Origin: Candidatus Kuenenia stuttgartensis
Lineage (GTDB): Bacteria > Planctomycetota > Planctomycetia > Planctomycetales > Planctomycetaceae
Length of the DNA stretch: 45,758 nucleotides
Assembly: GCA_945861465.1 (NCBI GenBank)
Contig: CAMAVB010000032.1
Location: 1 to 45,758 of the forward strand
Direction: 5' to 3'
Each line of letters starts with the position of its first letter. Position 1 is the first letter of the stretch. Position numbers and translations under genes: made by a program. The notes below the pieces were generated by a model. The model made no database searches and was not told where the DNA came from. It saw only the letters and a program-made list of their open reading frames with translations. Positions 44,976 to 45,758 of this stretch are shown in pieces.

Positions 44976-45134
44976 AACGTCTCTGACACGATCTGACTTC
45001 GTCAAGTTTCTCCAAGTGCAACGCAGATTCTACGAGCAATCAGGCATTGGGAAAGGACTGCGCTCCCAATTCCCGAAATCAAACCCCGGATTGCTCGCAT
45101 TTATTCGGTAAAAATTTCCCTGAATTTTCTGCCT

Positions 45135-45238
45135 TAGGACTGAGACAGAAATAAGTGGGGCACGATCCCATCGTGCCGAGCACGTTAAAAACGTGCTCCA
45201 CGTCCGGACGACGACAGTTATTTCTGCGCCGGTCCTTA
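45135..45238. repeat. MITE-like element with two inner hairpins
   Basis: The outer ends TAGGACTGAGACAGAAATAA and the complement of TTATTTCTGCGCCGGTCCTTA match at about 17 of 21 positions and abut TA. Inside are two short palindromes: GGCACGAT / ATCGTGCC and GAGCACGTT / AACGTGCTC. It sits between putA and the IS1634-type transposase and may or may not belong to that IS. The rest of the 44976-45441 gap shows no gene. Confidence 0.6.
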
Positions 45239-45441
45239 CCCGCGAGATTCACACGTCGTGAGACATTGTCGAGTCTAACCGCAGGCCTCTTCGTTAAACT
45301 GAACTAGAACGGCTCCAGAATGAGCTTTGAGCAATAGAATACTGGGATTTTGTCAAAAATCGGATATTATTAAATTACATGTGTAGCCAGAAAATATCGG
45401 GCTTTTCCTGGACATTGTTTTCCCTGCCACTGAAATCCCCG

Positions 45442-45758
45442 ATGAGCAAGCCAGACAAACGCCGCGTGCATGTGGCGGAAATCAAAAAAAAGTACAAAGG
45501 AAAGGTCCACGTTTCGACGTACCTCCGCCGGACGTTTCGTGAGGATGGCAAGGTCAAGCATGAGACCGTCGCCAACATCTCCGATCTGCCGGACGATCTG
45601 CTCGCCGTCATCAAAGATCGGCTGGCCACGGGACAACCGCTCGTCGGCAATGGTGGCACGATGACCATTCAACGCAGCCTGCCGCATGGAATCGTCGCGG
45701 CTGTGCTCGGCACGATGCGGAACATCGGACTTGATCAGTTCATCGCAGCAAGGCCGTG
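45442..45758 (+). CDS. IS1634-type transposase, N-terminal part (cut by window end)
   Basis: The first 105 codons read MSKPDKRRVHVAEIKKKYKG, then STYLRRTFREDGKVKHETVA, NISDLPDDLLAVIKDRLATG and GIVAAVLGTMRNIGLDQFI, the usual N-terminus of IS1634-like DDE transposases (YLRR.YREGGKVKH.T.ANLS.LP). The DDE catalytic domain lies beyond the edge. There are no frameshifts in the visible part, so it may be intact. The ATG at 45442 is a family-based choice; no strong ribosome-binding site is seen. Readings on the opposite strand here are shadows. Confidence 0.75.
   Translation, partial: MSKPDKRRVHVAEIKKKYKGKVHVSTYLRRTFREDGKVKHETVANISDLPDDLLAVIKDRLATGQPLVGNGGTMTIQRSLPHGIVAAVLGTMRNIGLDQFIAARP

Noticed and set aside
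1-45758. CRISPR arrays or tRNA genes
   Set aside because: No regularly spaced direct repeats with unique spacers, and no cloverleaf with a GTTCRANYC loop, were noticed by eye; a tRNAscan/CRISPR search was not possible.

Overview
This window looks like chromosomal DNA of a planctomycete (Planctomycetota, Planctomycetales-like). The evidence is a Tat-exported DUF1501 protein, a giant surface protein with an N-terminal RLESRTLLAG motif (LEPR-XLL type), a GAF-HlyD fusion protein of a kind typical of the phylum, transposase remnants resembling planctomycete ISL3 and ISNCY families, scattered short palindromic elements, moderately high GC and loosely packed genes with few operons. This assignment is inferred from gene content. 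No rRNA or tRNA was seen.

Layout. 1-6.2 kb: a SulP anion transporter cut by the window edge, divergent glnE and a secreted esterase. 6.4-8.9 kb: a small accessory patch with a broken ISL3-type transposase, a NucS/DUF91-like nuclease and a DUF4160/DUF2442 pair. 8.9-17.3 kb: genes mostly on the minus strand, comprising an ATP-grasp ligase overlapping a YkgJ-type cysteine-cluster protein, lysine 2,3-aminomutase, MraY, a membrane-anchored thioredoxin, and a two-gene unit of a GAF-HlyD adaptor plus an unrecognised protein. 17.4-24.4 kb: an ISNCY-type remnant, an asparagine-synthase-like protein without the glutaminase cysteine, a 1413-residue Calx-beta/FN3-like surface protein, and a small membrane ORF running into a MITE. 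24.8-28.7 kb: one very large Nudix-TIR-STAND-TPR protein. 29-39.4 kb: RDD protein, S9 peptidase, a decayed nucleotidyltransferase pair, sigma-70 factor, DUF1501 protein, YhaM-like exoribonuclease and a GH16 glucanase. 39.4-41.4 kb: a Septu-like ATPase/HNH pair whose HNH gene has an in-frame amber codon at codon 15. 41.8-45 kb: PutA with a Lys/Ala-rich tail. At the right edge an IS1634-type transposase begins.

The most interesting system is the Nudix-TIR-STAND-TPR protein (24770-28714). It resembles a prokaryotic NLR-like immune receptor. It combines a perfect Nudix box, a TIR domain, an NB-ARC-like module with K-to-R in the P-loop and D-to-E in Walker B, and at least ten 48-residue TPR units encoded by an uninterrupted 144-bp tandem array. 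The second is the Septu-like pair, apparently frozen by one nonsense codon. The third is a set of TA-flanked MITE-like elements: two near-identical 130-bp copies, plus a third element with different ends that shares the same inner palindrome.

Start codons were chosen from ribosome-binding sites, signal peptides and family starts. Family calls rest on motifs read by eye; no database search was run.
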